The translations under genes were made by a program, and so were the position numbers. Of a DNA stretch of 8,354 bases, positions 6,977 through 8,354 are shown one piece after another. Position 1 is the stretch's first letter. Every line of letters starts with the position of its first letter. A model generated the notes under the pieces. The model worked only from the letters and a program-made list of their open reading frames with translations, was not told the origin of the DNA and did not search any database. Source of the DNA: an uncultured Eubacteriales bacterium (GTDB lineage: Bacteria > Bacillota > Clostridia > Lachnospirales > Lachnospiraceae); assembly GCA_900545455.1 (NCBI GenBank), contig UQZF01000126.1, positions 1 to 8,354 on the forward strand, written 5' to 3'.

Positions 6977-7062
6977 CAAAGCATAATTCTTTAATTCTTT
7001 GATTCAATCTTGCCGGAGGGAGCTCTCCGGTGTTTCAATTCAATCAGAAATTCATGCTTTTG
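6977..7062 (+). other. Long imperfect hairpin in the comM leader
   Basis: Successive segments pair around one centre. AAAGCAT (6978-6984) pairs with ATGCTTT (7054-7060), and AATT (6985-6988) with AATT (7049-7052) across one bulged C. TGATT (7000-7004) pairs with AATCA (7042-7046), and AAT (7006-7008) with ATT (7038-7040). CCGGAG (7013-7018) at the tip pairs with CTCCGG (7025-7030). An internal loop of 11 nt against 2 nt separates the outer and middle parts. The structure lies before the ribosome site and does not include it. Only three T residues follow the GC-rich tip stem, so it is a poor terminator on its own. No known riboswitch or T-box signature was recognised. Confidence 0.5.
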
Positions 7063-7099
7063 TTTCCAATGCGCAATAGGAAAATACTATATTTTATAC

Positions 7100-7104
7100 G
7101 GAGG
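7100..7104 (+). promoter_or_regulatory. Ribosome binding site of comM
   Basis: GGAGG lies 8 nt before the ATG at 7113. The in-frame ATG at 7107 is only 2 nt from the site and too close to use, so 7113 is chosen as the start. Confidence 0.8.
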
Positions 7105-7112
7105 ATATGTGT

Positions 7113-8354
7113 ATGGTAAGTAAAGTAAGCTGTGCGATGGTCACGGCTATGGGAGCATCACTTCTTGAAGTTGAGGCGGATGTGTCAGGGGGACTTCCCG
7201 ACATAGAGATGACGGGCAATCTTGCCGGTTCGGTAAAGGATGGAAGAGAGCGGATAAGAGTGGCAATAAAAAAGTGCGGTTTTCCGTTTCCACAGGGGAG
7301 AGTGACAATAAATATTGCACCGGCAGCCATGCGCAAGGAGGGGAGCGGTTTTGACCTTGCTGTTGCCTGTGCAATACTTGAAGAGATTGGGATTATAGAT
7401 GAGGAGAAGCTTAATGGCAGAGTCGTTGTCGGAGAATTGGGACTTGATGGGAGTGTTATAGGAGTGCGGGGAGTGCTTCCGATTGTGCTTGCGGCATACA
7501 AGGCGGGATATATCGGGTGTGTTGTGCCTGAGGAGAATTACGACGAGGCGCTTATGGTTTCGGATATTGAGATAACACCTGTGAAAAATCTGACACAGCT
7601 GGTATGCCAAGATCTTGATAAGATAAAAACGGACAGAGCGGATGAGAAGGTACGAAATGGTGAGAAACACCTTGATTATTCGGATATTTCCGGACAGGAC
7701 TATGCAAAAAAGGCAATTCTTACGGCGGTTGCCGGCAGACACAATATTCTGCTTATGGGACCTCCGGGTGCCGGAAAAACCATGCTTGCCTCGCGTATAC
7801 CTACGATAATGCCTGAAATGTCGGAGCAGGAGAGACTTGAGCTTGCGTGCCTGTACAGCATTGCGGGGAAACTTAATGACGGAAACAGCATAAAAGAGCG
7901 GCCTTTCCGTGCACCACATCATTCAATCACTACAGCCGCATTGTCAGGAGGCGGACGGCTGATTGAGCCGGGCGAGGTGTCGCTTGCCACAAAAGGTGTG
8001 TTGTTTCTCGATGAACTTACGCGCTATGACACGAGAGTGATAGAACAGCTCAGAGAGCCTCTGGAGACGGGCAGGATAATGATTAATCGTGTGAGTGGAG
8101 CATATGAGCTACCGGCAGATTTTATGCTGGTGGCTGCGATGAATCCATGCGTATGCGGATTTTATCCCGACAGGACAAGGTGCAGGTGTACGGCATGGGA
8201 GGTTAACAGGCATTACGGAAGGATAAGCAGACCTATTCTTGACAGAATAGATATATCCGTTGCATTGCAGCGGGTTAATTACGATGAGCTTGCAGGACAT
8301 GCGGACGGGAAAAAGTCCGGCTATTCGAGCGGGACGATGAGTGAGATTGTGGAG
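7113..8354 (+). CDS. comM: ComM/YifB-family Mg-chelatase-like AAA+ ATPase (3' end outside window)
   Basis: The frame is open from the ATG at 7113 to the last base, giving 414 residues of a family that usually has about 500, so roughly the last 90 are missing. ComM (YifB) is a cytoplasmic hexameric helicase that drives branch migration when transforming single-stranded DNA recombines with the chromosome; this was shown in Vibrio, and the role in Clostridia is inferred. The N-terminal ChlI-type domain spans about residues 15-140 (GGLPDIEMTGNL, INIAPAAMRKEGSGFDLAVA). The AAA+ core follows: Walker A GPPGAGKT (216-223), RPFRAPHHS (from 263), Walker B VLFLDEL (296-302), a four-cysteine stretch NPCVCG then CRC (C346, C348, C357, C359), and LDRIDIS (376-382). 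Two positions differ from the form I remember: DELT where DELP is usual, and RISRP where RISGP is usual. It has its own leader and probable promoters after the pilin-operon terminator. In Firmicutes this gene often precedes dprA, which may lie just downstream. Confidence 0.95.
   Translation, partial: MVSKVSCAMVTAMGASLLEVEADVSGGLPDIEMTGNLAGSVKDGRERIRVAIKKCGFPFPQGRVTINIAPAAMRKEGSGFDLAVACAILEEIGIIDEEKLNGRVVVGELGLDGSVIGVRGVLPIVLAAYKAGYIGCVVPEENYDEALMVSDIEITPVKNLTQLVCQDLDKIKTDRADEKVRNGEKHLDYSDISGQDYAKKAILTAVAGRHNILLMGPPGAGKTMLASRIPTIMPEMSEQERLELACLYSIAGKLNDGNSIKERPFRAPHHSITTAALSGGGRLIEPGEVSLATKGVLFLDELTRYDTRVIEQLREPLETGRIMINRVSGAYELPADFMLVAAMNPCVCGFYPDRTRCRCTAWEVNRHYGRISRPILDRIDISVALQRVNYDELAGHADGKKSGYSSGTMSEIVE

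Noticed and set aside
7063..7083. A small inverted repeat, TTTCC and GGAAA, just after the long hairpin
   Set aside because: It is a 5-bp stem with an 11-nt loop in AT-rich DNA, too weak to call as a feature.
7094..7501. A 135-codon open frame on the - strand, rich in Ser, Thr and Pro
   Set aside because: It is antisense to the start of comM, and its composition mirrors the Gly and acidic codons of the sense strand.
7185..7922. A 245-codon open frame on the - strand
   Set aside because: It lies entirely inside the clear comM frame on the + strand, shows no family motif and is rich in basic and Ser residues as expected of an antisense shadow.

Overview
The window looks like chromosome from a low-to-moderate GC Firmicute, most probably a Lachnospiraceae-type Clostridium relative. 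This is judged from the strong GGAGG-type ribosome sites, heavy use of AGA and ATA codons, the Gram-positive style signal peptide and the protein families present. No rRNA, tRNA, CRISPR array, insertion sequence or prophage gene was seen. All convincing genes lie on the + strand.

Region 1 (2-6820) is the 3' part of a type IV pilus / pseudopilus operon. It holds the C-terminal part of a PilX-like pilus-assembly protein (5' end outside the window), a GspH/FimT-like minor prepilin, a PilW/PulJ-like minor prepilin, and a very large secreted protein of about 1524 residues. The genes are 11 to 39 bp apart with no terminator between them, and a rho-independent terminator follows at 6843-6880. The two prepilins carry textbook class III signals (RG followed by F/I-x-L-I-E and a hydrophobic helix). 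The large protein has a Sec signal peptide and no anchor. It resembles the poorly known DUF5057 family and appears to contain three related Rossmann-like (ThuA / class I glutamine-amidotransferase-like) units, plus an EF-hand-type calcium loop. Its place at the end of a minor-pilin operon suggests a pilus-associated surface or tip protein, perhaps a Gram-positive counterpart of PilY1. That role is inference.

Region 2 (6821-7112, 292 bp) has no gene but is dense in signals. In order it holds the operon terminator, a perfect 10-bp inverted repeat that covers the -35 box of a promoter with a consensus TATAAT, a second possible promoter with an extended -10, a long imperfect hairpin of about 85 nt capped by a GC-rich stem, and a strong ribosome site.

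Region 3 (7113 to the end) is the first 414 codons of a ComM/YifB-family AAA+ ATPase (Mg-chelatase-like), cut by the window edge. ComM is a branch-migration helicase that helps integrate DNA taken up in natural transformation. Type IV pilus-like fibres take up that DNA, so the window may hold two parts of one DNA-uptake programme. They are separate transcription units here, however, and the link is inferred from position and family knowledge.
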